A stretch of DNA of 64,000 nt from JALZCH01 sp036387135 (lineage in GTDB: Bacteria > Acidobacteriota > Blastocatellia > Pyrinomonadales > Pyrinomonadaceae). Below the pieces are notes generated by a model that saw only the letters and a program-made list of their open reading frames with translations, made no database searches and was not told the origin of the DNA. The position numbers and the translations under genes were made by a program. The stretch lies in NCBI GenBank assembly GCA_036387135.1, contig DASVUH010000019.1, forward strand, positions 1 through 64,000. The letters run 5' to 3'. Shown one piece after another: positions 1-7,845 of this stretch (positions are counted from its first letter, which is position 1; each line of letters starts with the position of its first letter).

Positions 1-81
1 AGCGATTTGTGCATCACGCTCGGCGCGGGCAGCGTTTCGCGCGCCAGCGAACAGATTTTGGAGATTTTGAAAAACCGTTAA
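1..81 (+). CDS. murC: UDP-N-acetylmuramate--L-alanine ligase, C-terminal end (partial)
   Basis: Only the last 26 codons and a TAA stop are in the window. The peptide contains LCITLGAGSVSR followed by a helix ending in KNR. This resembles the end of the Mur ligase C-terminal domain of MurC, where a conserved LGAG turn precedes the final helix. MurC adds L-alanine to UDP-MurNAc in cytoplasmic peptidoglycan precursor synthesis. Its position directly before ftsQ-ftsA-ftsZ is the usual dcw-cluster order and supports the call. MurB or another Mur enzyme cannot be fully excluded from so short a piece. Confidence 0.6.
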   Translation, partial: SDLCITLGAGSVSRASEQILEILKNR

Positions 82-104
82 TTTAAGATTTGAGATTCGA
101 GAAA

Positions 105-1025
105 ATGGCAGCCAAAACAGCACCCAAATCAACCGCCGCAACCCGGCGCACAGAGTCGAAAAAACCCGTCGCGCGCAAACGAGTGCAAGCTCCGCCGCCG
201 TTTTCGACCGGGCGTTTTTTGCGCGAAAATGCCCGTGCTCTATTGACTGTTTTTGCTGCTGTGATTCTCGGCATTGGATTGTTTGCCGGTTACCGCGCGG
301 CGACGGCGAGCGAGGTTTTTCAAACAAACCGAATTGACATCGAAGGCGCGCGGCGCGCTTCGACTCCGGCGATTGAAACGATTGCCGAGCGTTTGACAGA
401 TAAAACCGGAGTCTGGAATGCGGATTTGGATTCGATTCGCCGCGAAATTGAACGGCTTACCTGGGTGAAAACGGCGATTGTATCGCGCGTTTTGCCGGAC
501 GGTTTGCGCGTTCGCGTGATTGAAAGAAAACCGATTGCCGTTGTTCGCGCCGAAAGCGGAAAGCTCGTTTGGGTTGACGAAGAAGCAAAAATGCTCGGCG
601 TCGTTTTGCAGTCGGAAAAAGCTCCGCCGTTTGCTCTTGTCGGCTGGAACGAAAACGAAACGGACGCCGCGCGGAAAAATAATCAGGAGCGCTTGAGTCT
701 TTATCTCAAGATGCTCGATGAATTTCAAACGGCGGAAATCGCCAATCGAATCACGGCAATTGATTTATCGGATTTGCGGGAAATCGGAGCTTTGATTCAA
801 AAAGACGATTCGCATGTCACGGTTCAAATCGGGCGCGAAGATTTTGTCGAGCGCCTGAAGCTCGCGCTCGAAGTTTTGGACAGAATGCCGGATGAACAAG
901 CGCGGGAAATCGAAAAGATTATCGCGAACGGTTCGCGCCTCAGCATTGTTCCGCGAAAAGGCGCGCTTGCTGCCGAACCCGCTCGAAATTCGGCGAACGA
1001 CAAACAAAAGCGGGAATCGCGTTGA
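105..1025 (+). CDS. ftsQ: Cell division protein FtsQ
   Basis: About 306 residues from the ATG at 105; a TTG at 90 would add five residues. The basic, proline-rich cytoplasmic tail (residues 1-40) is followed by one membrane segment (about 43-63, LLTVFAAVILGIGLF). Next comes a POTRA domain from about residue 72 (FQTNRIDIEGARR), then the FtsQ beta domain with WVKTAIVSRVLPDGLRVRV and WVDEEAKML. FtsQ is a bitopic divisome protein that links early FtsZ-ring proteins to the septal synthases. It sits 24 nt after murC and 36 nt before ftsA, so it is probably co-transcribed with both. The C-terminal tail after about residue 290 is charged and probably disordered. Confidence 0.93.
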   Translation: MAAKTAPKSTAATRRTESKKPVARKRVQAPPPFSTGRFLRENARALLTVFAAVILGIGLFAGYRAATASEVFQTNRIDIEGARRASTPAIETIAERLTDKTGVWNADLDSIRREIERLTWVKTAIVSRVLPDGLRVRVIERKPIAVVRAESGKLVWVDEEAKMLGVVLQSEKAPPFALVGWNENETDAARKNNQERLSLYLKMLDEFQTAEIANRITAIDLSDLREIGALIQKDDSHVTVQIGREDFVERLKLALEVLDRMPDEQAREIEKIIANGSRLSIVPRKGALAAEPARNSANDKQKRESR

Positions 1026-1061
1026 ACTAAGGGAAAGCTGTTTTTTTATTGTTCGGAAGAT

Positions 1062-2324
1062 ATGACACAGAACCCAACATTTGCAGTCGGACTGGATATT
1101 GGAACGAACCGCGTCAGATGCGTCGTCGGCGAAGTCGGCGAATACGCGCAGATGGATATTGTCGGTATCGGGCAAGCGGAATCAAAAGGCTTGCGCCGCG
1201 GTGTCGTGGTCAATACCGAAGCCACGGTTGATTCGATACGGCGCGCGGTCGAAGAAGCCGAACGAATGAGCGGTTTGGAAGCTCAGCTTGTCACCATCAA
1301 CGTCTCCGGCGAGCATTTGCAGGGCAGAAACAGCACCGGACTCGCCATTATCGCCGGGCGCGAGCGCGAAATCGGCGAAGACGACGTTGAACGCGCTTTG
1401 GAATCCGCCTCCGCCGTTCAGCTTCCGGCGGGTTGGGAAATTGTTGACCGCTTGCCGCAGGAATTTGTCGTTGACGGGCAGGACGGAATCACGAATCCGG
1501 TCGGAATGAGCGGAACCCGCTTGGAAAGCCGCGTGCATCTCGTCGTCGGTCCCGGCGCTGGTCGGCAAAATTCGGTTAAAGCGGTGAATCGAGCGGGTTT
1601 AAAAGTTGAATATATGATGCTCGAACAGCTCGCCGCCGCCGAATCCGCTTTGAGCGATGACGACAAAGAATACGGCTGTGCGCTTTTAAACATCGGCGCG
1701 GAAATTATCGGTTTGACTATTTACGGGCGCGGGTCGGTGCAGCATACATCGGTTTTTCCGCTCGGCGGGTCGTTTTTTACCAAAGACATCGCGCACGGGC
1801 TTCGCGTTTCGCCGCAGGAAGCCGAGCGCGTCAAAAAAGAATTCGGCTCGGTCGCGCCGTTCAGGTTGTCGGATCACGAGCGGCAGGAACAAATCGAAGT
1901 GATGCCGGTCGGCGGGCGCGTGTCGAAACAGCTTTCGCGCCAGATTTTGTGCGATATGCTCCAGCCGCGCGGCGAGGAGATTTTTCAGCACGTCGCCGAG
2001 CACATCAACCGCGTCAACGCCGGTCGGCAGCTTTCGAGCGGGATAATCTTAACCGGCGGCGGGGCGAATTTGAGCGGAATGACGGAAATCGCCGAACAGG
2101 TTTTCGACGCGCCGGTGCGCATAGGTTTTCCCGAACGCGACCGCTTCGGCGGGCTGGTTGAAGACCTGCAAGACCCGGCTTGGACGGTGGCGACCGGATT
2201 GGCGCTTTTCGCCTTGAAAACGCAAATAGCTGAAACACAATCGGTTGAGTCCGATGAATCGAAGAGTGGAAAATTTTCCGCTTGGATACGTCGAATTAGG
2301 GAAAATTTCAGTGGCATTTTTTGA
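1062..2324 (+). CDS. ftsA: Cell division protein FtsA
   Basis: 420 residues. The actin/Hsp70-type ATPase begins with VGLDIGTNRVRCVVGEV (phosphate 1) and carries the SHS2 insertion typical of FtsA (KGLRRGVVVNTEATVDSI, then SGEHLQGRNSTG). The adenosine motif is near the end (IILTGGGANLSG). The C-terminus (WIRRIRENFSGIF) is an amphipathic membrane-targeting helix, which tethers FtsZ filaments to the membrane. A GGAAG ribosome site lies just upstream of the ATG at 1062. Length and domain order match the family. It lies between ftsQ and ftsZ. Confidence 0.96.
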   Translation: MTQNPTFAVGLDIGTNRVRCVVGEVGEYAQMDIVGIGQAESKGLRRGVVVNTEATVDSIRRAVEEAERMSGLEAQLVTINVSGEHLQGRNSTGLAIIAGREREIGEDDVERALESASAVQLPAGWEIVDRLPQEFVVDGQDGITNPVGMSGTRLESRVHLVVGPGAGRQNSVKAVNRAGLKVEYMMLEQLAAAESALSDDDKEYGCALLNIGAEIIGLTIYGRGSVQHTSVFPLGGSFFTKDIAHGLRVSPQEAERVKKEFGSVAPFRLSDHERQEQIEVMPVGGRVSKQLSRQILCDMLQPRGEEIFQHVAEHINRVNAGRQLSSGIILTGGGANLSGMTEIAEQVFDAPVRIGFPERDRFGGLVEDLQDPAWTVATGLALFALKTQIAETQSVESDESKSGKFSAWIRRIRENFSGIF

Positions 2325-2471
2325 AAATTAATTGTATGATGTCCGCCGATTGCTACAAGATACTGTCGCCAACATATTGGTCACGGTTTTCGATGAAGCA
2401 CAACATCGGCGAATCTTCATCATCCTGGAATTTAGATTTTTAGCATTCATAAATCGGAAGGGCAAAAATAA

Positions 2472-3632
2472 GTGGAAAGCGAACGAACAACAAACCCAAT
2501 CAGAATGTTTTTGGATGACGAGCCGACAGTGACGGGCGCGCGGATCAAAGTCATCGGAATCGGCGGCGGCGGCGGAAATGCCGTAAATCACATGATCGAA
2601 GCGGGCGTCGAGGGCGTCGAATTTATTGTCGCCAATACGGATTTGCAGGCTTTAAAATTAAGCCGCGCTCCGATCAAGATTCAAATCGGCGGCGATTTGA
2701 CGCGGGGTCTGGGCGCTGGCGCAGACCCCGCAGTCGGGCAAAAAGCGGCGCTCGAAGACACGGAAAAAATAATCGAAGCGCTCGAAGGCGCCGATATGGT
2801 TTTCGTGACTACGGGCTTAGGCGGCGGAACCGGAACCGGCGCTGCGCCGATTATCGCCGCGCTTGCAATGGAGCTGGACGCTTTGACGGTCGGCGTCGTC
2901 ACAAAGCCTTTTACGTTCGAGGGCAAGCGGCGTCAGCTTCAAGCCGAAAAGGGTTTGGCTGAGCTAAAAGGCTCGGTTGATACGATTATCACGATTCCGA
3001 ACGACCGTCTCGAATTGCTTGACGATGAAATCGAGTTTGCCGAAGCCTTTAAGCAAGCCGATGAAGTCCTTCTCCAAGCCGTGCGCGGTATTTCCGATTT
3101 AATCACCGTGCCGGGAATGATTAACCTCGATTTCGCCGATGTCAAATCGGTGATGAAGAATATGGGAATGGCGCTGATGGGCGTCGGGAAAGCGCGCGGC
3201 GAAGGGCGCGGAATCGCGGCGATGCGCGCGGCGATTGAATCCCGTCTTTTGGAGGAAAACTCGATCAAAGGCGCGCAGGGCGTTCTTGTTAACGTCACGT
3301 TCGGGCGCGGAATGTCGCTCAGAGAAGTGCGCGAAGCCGTTTCGCTCGTTCACAAAGAAGCCGCCGAGGACGCGAATATTATTTTCGGCGTCGTGACGGA
3401 CGATTCGATGCAGGACGAAGTAAAAGTGACGGTCATCGCGACCGGTTTTGACCGGCACGTAGCGGTTAACGATTTGCCGAGTCTGCAATACGGTCAGCCG
3501 CAAGCAGTTCCGAATCAGCCGCAAACCATTGTTTCGCGCTGGGGCGGCGAACAGCGCAGCGCTGCTACCGCCTCCGCAAATCAAGCCGAAGATTTTGAGA
3601 CTCCGGCGTTTATCCGTAAAAAAGCCGATTGA
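2472..3632 (+). CDS. ftsZ: Cell division GTPase FtsZ
   Basis: 386 residues from GTG 2472, chosen because GGAAGGG lies 8 nt upstream; an ATG at 2505 is the alternative. The tubulin-like GTPase shows KVIGIGGGGGNAVNHM (about 26-41), the tubulin signature GGGTGTG (about 117-123), FTFEGKRR, and NLDFADVK of the T7 loop that completes the neighbouring GTP site. After a short linker the C-terminal peptide is DFETPAFIRKKAD, the conserved tail that binds FtsA and other partners. It forms the Z-ring at the division site. A 147-nt gap separates it from ftsA, and a strong terminator follows directly. Confidence 0.98.
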   Translation: MESERTTNPIRMFLDDEPTVTGARIKVIGIGGGGGNAVNHMIEAGVEGVEFIVANTDLQALKLSRAPIKIQIGGDLTRGLGAGADPAVGQKAALEDTEKIIEALEGADMVFVTTGLGGGTGTGAAPIIAALAMELDALTVGVVTKPFTFEGKRRQLQAEKGLAELKGSVDTIITIPNDRLELLDDEIEFAEAFKQADEVLLQAVRGISDLITVPGMINLDFADVKSVMKNMGMALMGVGKARGEGRGIAAMRAAIESRLLEENSIKGAQGVLVNVTFGRGMSLREVREAVSLVHKEAAEDANIIFGVVTDDSMQDEVKVTVIATGFDRHVAVNDLPSLQYGQPQAVPNQPQTIVSRWGGEQRSAATASANQAEDFETPAFIRKKAD

Positions 3633-3643
3633 TAATTGATTGG

Positions 3644-3675
3644 GAAAAAAGCCGATTCTTCAATCGGCTTTTTTC
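3644..3675 (+). terminator. Rho-independent terminator after ftsZ
   Basis: The arms AAAAAAGCCGATT and AATCGGCTTTTTT surround a four-base loop (CTTC) and end in a T tract. The stem begins 12 nt past the ftsZ stop, which marks the end of the murC-ftsQAZ operon. Confidence 0.9.
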
Positions 3676-3704
3676 TATTTAACATTAATTTCACATATTT
3701 TCTC

Positions 3705-3733
3705 TTGAATCTTTACCGGCTCTCGTGTAGCAT
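3705..3733 (+). promoter_or_regulatory. Sigma70-type promoter for the 3.74-kb RNA / hfq-like gene
   Basis: TTGAAT (3705-3710) and TAGCAT (3728-3733) are separated by exactly 17 nt, close to the housekeeping consensus. It lies just past the ftsZ terminator and about 180 nt before the next start codon. The transcript would therefore begin near 3740 with a long untranslated stretch. Confidence 0.55.
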
Positions 3734-3735
3734 AC

Positions 3736-3860
3736 GCCGCAAGACTTCAACCCGAACCTTCTGTGTATCGGACGCCGTATCTTAAGTCTTCACCACGGTT
3801 GAGCTTCATTTGGAGTCCTCGACGCGCGAGCGCGACAAATCATTTTTGGTGCTGCGGCTT
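3736..3860 (+). ncRNA. Candidate structured small RNA or long 5' leader before hfq-like gene
   Basis: This non-coding stretch of about 125 nt follows a good promoter. Its ends can pair (GCCGCA near 3736 with TGCGGC near 3853). Inside, TTCAACC (about 3747-3753) pairs with GGTTGAG (about 3797-3803), and a GC-rich hairpin sits at about 3822-3836. A closed end stem around a large open middle recalls 6S RNA, but no diagnostic sequence was recognised. It could equally be the untranslated leader of the downstream gene. A weak A/T stem and a T run (3863-3890) may end a short transcript. Confidence 0.35.
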
Positions 3861-3911
3861 TGAAATAAACTTATTCCGTTTTTTTATTTAATCTTCAGCC
3901 AGAGGTTTTCA

Positions 3912-4328
3912 ATGAATCGAAAATTAATCCGACCGAGTTTCTCAGAGGTCAAAAACAATGAACGCGAAGTCAATGTCCGCAGAAACGACGGACAAAGCTA
4001 CGTTAAACCGGCTACGCCCCGCCCGCCCGCCCCACCGGTTTCGGACGGCTCGACAGCTTTGCCGCCCAGCAAAAGCAAAAAAATGCCGCCGCCCATCGAG
4101 ACAAACGCCGAAGTTTTTTACTATAAAAAGCAAATTGACACGCACACGCCGATGGTCATCGTTTTGCAGGATGGCGAAGAAATCGAAGGCACAATCGAAT
4201 GGTACGACCGGCGCGCGTTGAAAATTAACTGCACGAAAGGTCCCAATCTGATGCTGCTCAAACACAACATCAAATATATGTTCAAAGCCGAAGACCGCGA
4301 GCCGCCAGCCTGCGGAAACGAAAAATAA
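3912..4328 (+). CDS. hfq: Hfq-like Sm-fold RNA-binding protein with long N-terminal extension
   Basis: 138 residues with AGAGG upstream of ATG 3912. Residues 72-125 form an Sm fold: QIDTHTPMVIVLQDGEEIEG and GTIEWYDRRALKI (Sm1), then LMLLKHNIKYM (Sm2). The canonical proteobacterial Sm2 is YKHAIS; here only LKH is kept. About 70 residues precede the Sm domain and are rich in proline, lysine and arginine, so probably disordered. Hfq family proteins form hexameric rings that hold small RNAs and mRNAs. Whether this divergent form does so is inferred. It sits downstream of a candidate structured RNA and has its own transcription unit. Confidence 0.72.
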   Translation: MNRKLIRPSFSEVKNNEREVNVRRNDGQSYVKPATPRPPAPPVSDGSTALPPSKSKKMPPPIETNAEVFYYKKQIDTHTPMVIVLQDGEEIEGTIEWYDRRALKINCTKGPNLMLLKHNIKYMFKAEDREPPACGNEK

Positions 4329-4504
4329 TCGCAAAAGACTAGACAAAATTGTTTCAAAAAGCCAAAATGGAAAACTGTGAGCGGACGATTAGCGGCTCGC
4401 TCGCAAATTCTTTTCGCAGCTCGAAAAATTGAAATCAATTAATCAATTCTTCATCCGGCTCTTCATCAAATCTCGCTATCGTTCCGTTTTTTCGCAATAA
4501 CAAG

Positions 4505-5554
4505 ATGTCCGTTTCAGCCAACAAATTGCCGCGCGTCGGAATTACCATCGGCGACCCGGCTGGCATCGGCTCCGAAGTCGTTTTAAAAGCTCTCGCGCAA
4601 TTTTCGCGCGACGCCGCTGTTTGTTTGCCGATTGTCATCGGCGACGCAATGTATTTACGCGAAGCCGCCGCGCAGCTCGATTTGCCCTGCGATTTTAAAA
4701 CGATAAAAAAAGGCGAGACGATTCCCGCCAATCAAATTGAACCTTTAATTTACGACCTCGAAAACATTTCGGAAAAGATAATTTTCGGCTCGGAATCCGC
4801 CGTAACCGGACGAGCGGCGGCGGATTACGTCGAAACCGCCGTTAAAATGTGTCTGAAAAACGAATTGGATGCGATTTGTACAGCGCCTATCAGCAAACAC
4901 GCGTTTCAGCTTGCCGGAGTTAATTTTCCCGGACACACGGAAATGCTCGCCGCACTTTCAAATACTGAAGAATTTGCAATGTCGTTTTTTGCGGGAAAAT
5001 TGCGCGTCGTTTTGCTTTCGATTCACGTTTCTCTGCGCCGCGCGCTTGAACTTGTAAAAAGCGACCGGATTGTCGAATTGATTCGCCTGACAAATCGTGA
5101 AATGCAGCGATTCGGAATTGAGAAACCGCAGCTCGCGGTTGCCGGTCTTAATCCGCACGCGGGCGAAGCCGGAATGTTCGGCGAAGAAGAACGTGCGGAA
5201 ATAAATCCGGCAATTGAACAATGCCGCGCCGAAGGAATTAACGTTGCGGGCGCTTTCGCCGCCGACACGGTTTTCTGGCGCGCCGGACGCGGCGATTTTG
5301 ACGCCGTAATTGCGCTTTATCACGATCAGGCGACGATTGCCGTTAAATCTTTCGCATTCGGCGAATCGGTCAACGTCACGCTCGGTCTGCCGTTCGTCCG
5401 CACATCGGTAGATCATGGAACGGCTTTTGACATCGCGGGCAAAAACCGGGCAGAACATTCAAGTATGAACGCCGCCATCAATCTTGCGGCAGTCCTCAGC
5501 AATCAAGACAAACAAAAGAAAAAAACAAATTATGCAAACTCTGAAAGAGGTTAA
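4505..5554 (+). CDS. pdxA: 4-hydroxythreonine-4-phosphate dehydrogenase
   Basis: 349 residues. It opens with VGITIGDPAGIGSEVVLKAL, the family signature. It also has the metal-binding and substrate segments GHTEML, GLNPHAGEAGMFG, ALYHDQ and the C-terminal DHGTAFDIAGK. PdxA oxidises 4-phosphohydroxy-L-threonine, an NAD-dependent step of the DXP-dependent pyridoxal phosphate pathway, in the cytoplasm as a zinc-type dimer. The length is normal, with a short lysine-rich tail. No clear ribosome site is visible before ATG 4505. The following response regulator starts inside its last 23 nt, so the two are probably translated together. Confidence 0.93.
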   Translation: MSVSANKLPRVGITIGDPAGIGSEVVLKALAQFSRDAAVCLPIVIGDAMYLREAAAQLDLPCDFKTIKKGETIPANQIEPLIYDLENISEKIIFGSESAVTGRAAADYVETAVKMCLKNELDAICTAPISKHAFQLAGVNFPGHTEMLAALSNTEEFAMSFFAGKLRVVLLSIHVSLRRALELVKSDRIVELIRLTNREMQRFGIEKPQLAVAGLNPHAGEAGMFGEEERAEINPAIEQCRAEGINVAGAFAADTVFWRAGRGDFDAVIALYHDQATIAVKSFAFGESVNVTLGLPFVRTSVDHGTAFDIAGKNRAEHSSMNAAINLAAVLSNQDKQKKKTNYANSERG

Positions 5555-5975
5555 CAATTACGTGTCGGACAACAATTCACAATCCGAATCTTTACAAATC
5601 TTAGTCGCCGACGACGATCCGGCTATCTTGCGGCTCGTCAAAGCGATTGTCGAAAAAGAAGGCTATACGGTCGTCGCCGCGCGCGACGGGCGCGAAGCCT
5701 ATAAATTATTGCAATCGGGCGAGAAATTCGTCGCGGCGATTTTCGACGTGGTGATGCCGCATATTCAGGGACCGGAGCTGGCGCGTTATATGCAGTCGGA
5801 AAAACGTCTCTTGAAAATTCCGATTATGATGATGACGGCGGAACAAAATCCGAAGCTTTCCTCGGACAGCTTCGCAGCCGGAGCCGTGGTTTTTCTGCCC
5901 AAACCGTTTACGACCAGCCAGCTTCAAGTGATGCTCCGAATGCTGATTGCGAAAAGCCGCGCCGCGCAGCAATAA
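5532..5975 (+). CDS. Single-domain response regulator (CheY-like receiver)
   Basis: 147 residues from ATG 5532, which overlaps the pdxA end; an upstream in-frame start at 5484 would lie deep in pdxA and is unlikely. A receiver domain fills residues 20-140. It has ILVADDDPAIL (acidic pocket), the phosphorylatable Asp in AIFDVVMP, the Thr in MMMTAEQ and the switch Lys in VFLPKPF. There is no output domain, so it probably works by binding a partner or as a relay between kinases. No kinase is adjacent. Functional linkage to pdxA is not implied beyond co-transcription. Confidence 0.87.
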   Translation: MQTLKEVNNYVSDNNSQSESLQILVADDDPAILRLVKAIVEKEGYTVVAARDGREAYKLLQSGEKFVAAIFDVVMPHIQGPELARYMQSEKRLLKIPIMMMTAEQNPKLSSDSFAAGAVVFLPKPFTTSQLQVMLRMLIAKSRAAQQ

Positions 5976-6306
5976 ACCGCCGCCGCGTAAAATCAAGAGC
6001 AAAGTTTTTCGGATTCGCAATTAACAACCGACGCCGAGCGCGGACGCCCTTGCCCCGTTTATCTCAAAAGATTCGGGCGCGAGGACGTCCGCTTTGATTG
6101 TTTCGCATCCGCGAGCATTTGCGCTAAACTGATTTCTGTTGCAGGCAACGGTTTTTCTTGACTGAAAACAGTTCGAGTGGTAGTTTTCGATTTCAGAACA
6201 CGGAGAGACGCGCACGGCGATTTTATTGATTTTTATTTTCTATCTCGCACCGAGAAAATAATGAAACGCAGCAGCCCGCGCAGAATAGAAAAGGAGCTTA
6301 AATCTG
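5976..6306 (+). other. 331-nt intergenic region with a long hairpin
   Basis: No gene is visible. At 6040-6092 an imperfect hairpin pairs GCGGACG with CGTCCGC, and an inner CCTTGC/CCCG side pairs with CGGG/GCGAGG. The loop is A/T-rich. It may be a transcription terminator or an interspersed repeat. The end of the region carries AAGGAG (about 6291), a strong ribosome site for the next gene. Confidence 0.5.
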
Positions 6307-7713
6307 GTGGCACAACGCAAACTGTTGTTGGCGGATGATTCGATTACGATTCAAAAAGTCATTAATTTGACTTTCGCCGATGAGGGAATTTCGGTAACTT
6401 CAGTCGGCAACGGCTTGACGGCGGTCGAGCGACTGCTGGAAGTCGCGCCGGATTTGGTCTTGGCGGATGTTCATATGCCCGGTTTATCGGGCTACGAAGT
6501 TTGCGAGCGAATCCGGCAGACGCCGGGTTTTGAAAATATTCCGGTGATGCTGCTGGTCGGCTCGTTCGAGCCTTTTGACGAGGCGGAAGCGCGACGAGTC
6601 GGCGCCGACGATTTTTTAACCAAACCGTTTCAATCAATCAAACAGCTCGTCAGCAAAGTTCATTCGCTGCTCGAATCGCCTGGTCGCGAAACGACGCCCG
6701 AAACGAAAACCGAAACAGCCGCAATCGAGCAATCAGCGGCAGCCGGAGTTGATTTCGCTTTTTTCGATGATAAAAGCTCAAACGAAGATTTGCTGCAAGT
6801 CAATGACGGCAATTTTAATTTCAGAGACTCAGTTTTTGACGATGAAATGATCGAAACCAGCTCGGTCAATTCGAGCTTTGCCGACACTTTCGAGGATTTG
6901 GATATTTCTTCGCCCGCTGTTGCGCGCAACGAAAAACCTGAAAATGAATGGCGGGTAGTTGAACCCGAAAACCTAAACAGATTCGAAGATTTTTCCGATT
7001 CGCAGCACGAAGCGCCGACCGTCGAATTGAATATTAATGAGATAAGCTCGCCGTTTGAAGCGCCGCAAGAACGGTTTGAAACCGAAAATGCGTTTGAGTT
7101 GCTGCACGCAGAACAACCGGTTGCAGAAGGAGAAATCGCAAACGATTTGCTTGAGATGGAAACCGAAGACGATGACGACGGGCGACCGGAATTGTTTACT
7201 GAAGAGCACGATTTCGACTTAAATTTTCACACGGACAACGTAATTGATATTGAACCGGAAATGAATTTCGTCGAACAGGAATCGCGTGTCGAGGAACACC
7301 GCGAGGAAAAACCGGTTTCGCCGTTTGCAGACCTTTTCGACGACGACGATTTGCTCGGAATCGAAGATGAAATCAGAGCGGAAATCGGCGAGCAGAATTT
7401 TCAGCCGCAGCCCGCAAGCGAAGCTCAAATCGGAACGGATGAAGCGATTACGCCCGAAATAGTTGCGCCCGAAACCGAAAATCAATCGCAGGAAATCGCC
7501 ACCGTCAATAACGCCAATCAATCAACCGCAGTCGAAAAACCCGGCGAATACGCGATGCTCAATATTTCGCCCGAAGTGATTGACGCGATTGCCGCGCGCG
7601 TCGTGGAAAAACTTTCGGACAAAGTGATCGAAAAAATTGCCTGGGAAATCGTGCCGGACAGATTTGATTTAATCGTCCGCAAAACAATGCAGAACAAAGA
7701 CCGCGAACGATAA
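6307..7713 (+). CDS. Response regulator with acidic linker and conserved C-terminal helical motif
   Basis: 468 residues from GTG 6307, preceded by AAGGAG. The receiver domain (residues 3-122) has LLLADDSITIQKV, Asp in VLADVHMPGLSG and Lys in FLTKPF; the usual Thr region reads MLLVGSFEP. A linker of about 270 residues follows, very rich in Glu/Asp with Asn, Ser and Phe, and probably disordered. The last 45 residues form a helical motif (VIDAIAARVVEKLSDKVIEK, then IAWEIVPDR). I recall this arrangement from uncharacterised regulators of Acidobacteria and myxobacteria. No DNA-binding domain is visible, so the output is likely protein-protein contact. The partner is unknown. Confidence 0.8.
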   Translation: MAQRKLLLADDSITIQKVINLTFADEGISVTSVGNGLTAVERLLEVAPDLVLADVHMPGLSGYEVCERIRQTPGFENIPVMLLVGSFEPFDEAEARRVGADDFLTKPFQSIKQLVSKVHSLLESPGRETTPETKTETAAIEQSAAAGVDFAFFDDKSSNEDLLQVNDGNFNFRDSVFDDEMIETSSVNSSFADTFEDLDISSPAVARNEKPENEWRVVEPENLNRFEDFSDSQHEAPTVELNINEISSPFEAPQERFETENAFELLHAEQPVAEGEIANDLLEMETEDDDDGRPELFTEEHDFDLNFHTDNVIDIEPEMNFVEQESRVEEHREEKPVSPFADLFDDDDLLGIEDEIRAEIGEQNFQPQPASEAQIGTDEAITPEIVAPETENQSQEIATVNNANQSTAVEKPGEYAMLNISPEVIDAIAARVVEKLSDKVIEKIAWEIVPDRFDLIVRKTMQNKDRER

Positions 7714-7715
7714 GA

Positions 7716-7843
7716 GTTCAAGGTTCAAAGTTCAAGGTTCAAGGTTTTCGTGTTTAAACGAAATCGCTTGAGCCTTTTATTTTGTCTTGCGCCCGAAACT
7801 TGTTATTTTAACTTTGAACTTTGAACCTTGAACTTTGAACCTT
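7716..7843. repeat. Palindrome of tandem GTTCAAG/GTTCAAA units (copy 1)
   Basis: The left arm (7716-7746) is made of alternating GTTCAAG and GTTCAAA heptads. The right arm (7810-7843) is its reverse complement. The 63 nt between them lack gene features. Transcribed, the arms can form a long stem. The right arm ends two bases before the valS start codon, leaving no room for a normal ribosome site. A second copy lies at 15464-15534. Confidence 0.9.
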
Positions 7844-7845
7844 AA

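Noticed and set aside
5484..5531. Longer N-terminus for the single-domain response regulator
   Set aside because: It would extend 71 nt into pdxA, and the extra residues are only out-of-frame pdxA sequence; ATG 5532 precedes the receiver domain by a normal distance.
7716..7843. GTTCAAG/GTTCAAA repeats considered as a CRISPR array
   Set aside because: The units are 7 bp without spacers, the arms are inverted, and no cas gene is nearby.
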